A DNA stretch of 7,949 bases from Chloroflexota bacterium (GTDB lineage: Bacteria; Chloroflexota; Anaerolineae; 4572-78). The notes under the pieces were generated by a model. It searched no databases. It worked only from the letters and a program-made list of their open reading frames with translations, and was not told the origin of the DNA. The position numbers were made by a program, and so were the translations under genes. Positions 6,846-7,949 of the stretch are shown here, one piece after another. Position 1 is the first letter of the stretch, and each line of letters opens with the position of its first letter. The stretch covers positions 1-7,949 of the forward strand of contig JAJRUC010000494.1 in assembly GCA_024278015.1 (NCBI GenBank), written 5' to 3'.

Positions 6846-7949
6846 ATGAAAATCCGCAAGACGTATCTATGCCTCATTGTGCTGCTGCCGGCAAGTTTGC
6901 TGTTGGCCGGGTGCAGCCGCAACCAGCCGATTCCGGTCGGTTTTGCCGGCGAGTTGACCGGCCCCCAATCGGAACTGGGCGTTGACGGCCGCGACGGGGC
7001 GTTGCTGGCTGTGGCTGCAGTTAATGCCCAGGGCGGCATTGACGGCAGACCGCTGAAGCTCCTGACCAGAGACGATCTGGGTGAACCGGAGGGTGCCCGG
7101 CAGGCCGATGCCGATTTGGTGGATGCGGGTGTAGTGGCAATCATTGGGCATATGACCAGCGGCCAAACCGCTGCCGTCTTTCAGCAAATGAACGATGCTC
7201 AGGTGGTGTTGCTCAGCCCTACTGCTTCCAGCGAGGGCTTCGCCGGACAGCGGGATTACTTTTTCCGGGTGATTGCCGGCAGTGCCAGCCAGGCCAACGC
7301 GCTGGCCTGGCACATCTTCCACAATCGAGACATCACCCACATCGTCGGCGTGTACGATACCGATAATCAGGCCTACGCCGGGGTGTTGTGGGAAGCGTTG
7401 CAGGCGGATTTTGAACCAATGGGCGGTACAGTCGATGCTGTCTTTCCGTACAGTTCCAGCGCCGTCGATTTGAGCCAACTGGCCGCCGATATTGCCGCCC
7501 AACAACCGGCGGCCATTGTGGTCATTGCCTCGGCCATTGATGCCGCCAGATTGGCTCAATATTTGCGGCAGGCCGGCCTGGATGCGCCCCTGTTCGGCTC
7601 GGCCTGGTCAATGACCGAAGAGTTGCTGTCCAAAGGCGGTCACGCAGTGGCCGGCTTTGAGGTGACATCCATCTTCAATCCCGATACCCCCTATCCCGGC
7701 TACAAGTCGTTTGTCGCCGCCTTTGAGGCGCGATACCATCGTAAACCGTCGTTTGCCGCCGTCTATGGCTACGAGGCCGTGCTGGTGCTGGCCGAAGGGT
7801 TGAAGCAAACGGGCGGCCGGGCAGACGGCCTGCCGGAGGCGCTGACGGCCATCCGGCGCTTGCCCGGCGTGCAGGGTGAAATCTCCATCAACCCGTATGG
7901 CGATGTGAACCGCAATATCTACATTGCCGTGGTGGAAAATCACCAATTC
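6846..7949 (+). CDS. Lipoprotein substrate-binding protein, branched-chain amino acid (LivJ/K) family, 3' partial
   Basis: The frame is open from ATG 6846 to the last base (368 codons, no stop). It begins MKIRKTY, a hydrophobic stretch and LLLAGC with lipid-modified Cys23, a type II lipoprotein signal; the protein should sit on the outer face of the cytoplasmic membrane. The mature part is a type I periplasmic-binding fold (Peripla_BP_6): FAGELTGPQSELG (33-45), NAQGGIDGRPLKLL (60-73), AIIGHMTSGQTAAV (98-111), LLSPTASSEGF (122-132) and YGYEAVLVLAEGL in the second lobe. From family knowledge the serine/threonine loops hold the ligand's carboxylate. The ligand could be an amino acid, amide or other small molecule and cannot be read from sequence. 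The end resembles the last strand of such proteins, so little is probably missing. A GAGAAGG site (6835-6841) precedes the ATG. No permease or ATPase gene is in the window, so it may belong to a transporter downstream or act as a sensor. Confidence 0.88.
   Translation, partial: MKIRKTYLCLIVLLPASLLLAGCSRNQPIPVGFAGELTGPQSELGVDGRDGALLAVAAVNAQGGIDGRPLKLLTRDDLGEPEGARQADADLVDAGVVAIIGHMTSGQTAAVFQQMNDAQVVLLSPTASSEGFAGQRDYFFRVIAGSASQANALAWHIFHNRDITHIVGVYDTDNQAYAGVLWEALQADFEPMGGTVDAVFPYSSSAVDLSQLAADIAAQQPAAIVVIASAIDAARLAQYLRQAGLDAPLFGSAWSMTEELLSKGGHAVAGFEVTSIFNPDTPYPGYKSFVAAFEARYHRKPSFAAVYGYEAVLVLAEGLKQTGGRADGLPEALTAIRRLPGVQGEISINPYGDVNRNIYIAVVENHQF

Noticed and set aside
6867..7559. 230-codon minus-strand open frame opposite the substrate-binding gene
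   Set aside because: The + strand frame encodes a lipoprotein signal and a recognisable binding-protein fold over the same span. The antisense translation resembles no family I know.

Overview
The window is GC-rich bacterial DNA with every supported gene on the + strand. The likely source is a member of the Chloroflexota, perhaps Anaerolineae-like. That is an inference from three things: the composite surface protein (beta-helix end, DUF11, cadherin-like repeats), the VYLPIILN linker near its C-terminus, and C-tract/G-tract palindromes between genes. No rRNA, tRNA, CRISPR array, transposase or phage gene was seen.

Layout. (1) Positions 1-4568 hold the 3' part of a very large secreted or surface protein whose start lies upstream of the window. 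It begins in the last turn of a parallel beta-helix domain. It continues through a DUF11 domain, four Ig/cadherin-like modules, a second DUF11 domain, five more Ig/cadherin-like modules, a ZU5-like region, a VYLPIILN linker and a CARDB-like domain. (2) Positions 4569-4671 are intergenic, with two perfect C-tract/G-tract hairpins and a G-quadruplex motif just ahead of the next gene. (3) Positions 4672-5499 encode a LipM-type octanoyltransferase for lipoate synthesis. (4) Positions 5500-5730 are intergenic and dominated by three head-to-tail copies of a 59-60 bp palindromic unit. (5) Positions 5731-6024 encode a small DUF503 (YlxP-like) protein. Twelve bases later, 6037-6723 encode a CPBP-family membrane protease, and the two are probably cotranscribed. 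(6) Positions 6724-6845 are intergenic with another nested palindrome. (7) Positions 6846-7949 encode a lipoprotein of the branched-chain amino-acid type substrate-binding family. It is open to the window end and probably lacks only its last few codons.

The genes do not form an obvious single pathway. The giant protein is an envelope or extracellular component, LipM supplies octanoyl groups for lipoylated enzymes, DUF503/CPBP is a small housekeeping-like pair, and the last gene is a solute or ligand receptor. The most distinctive non-coding feature is that all three longer intergenic gaps carry related C-tract/G-tract palindromes, one of them expanded into a tandem array. I did not find a convincing new multi-gene system here.
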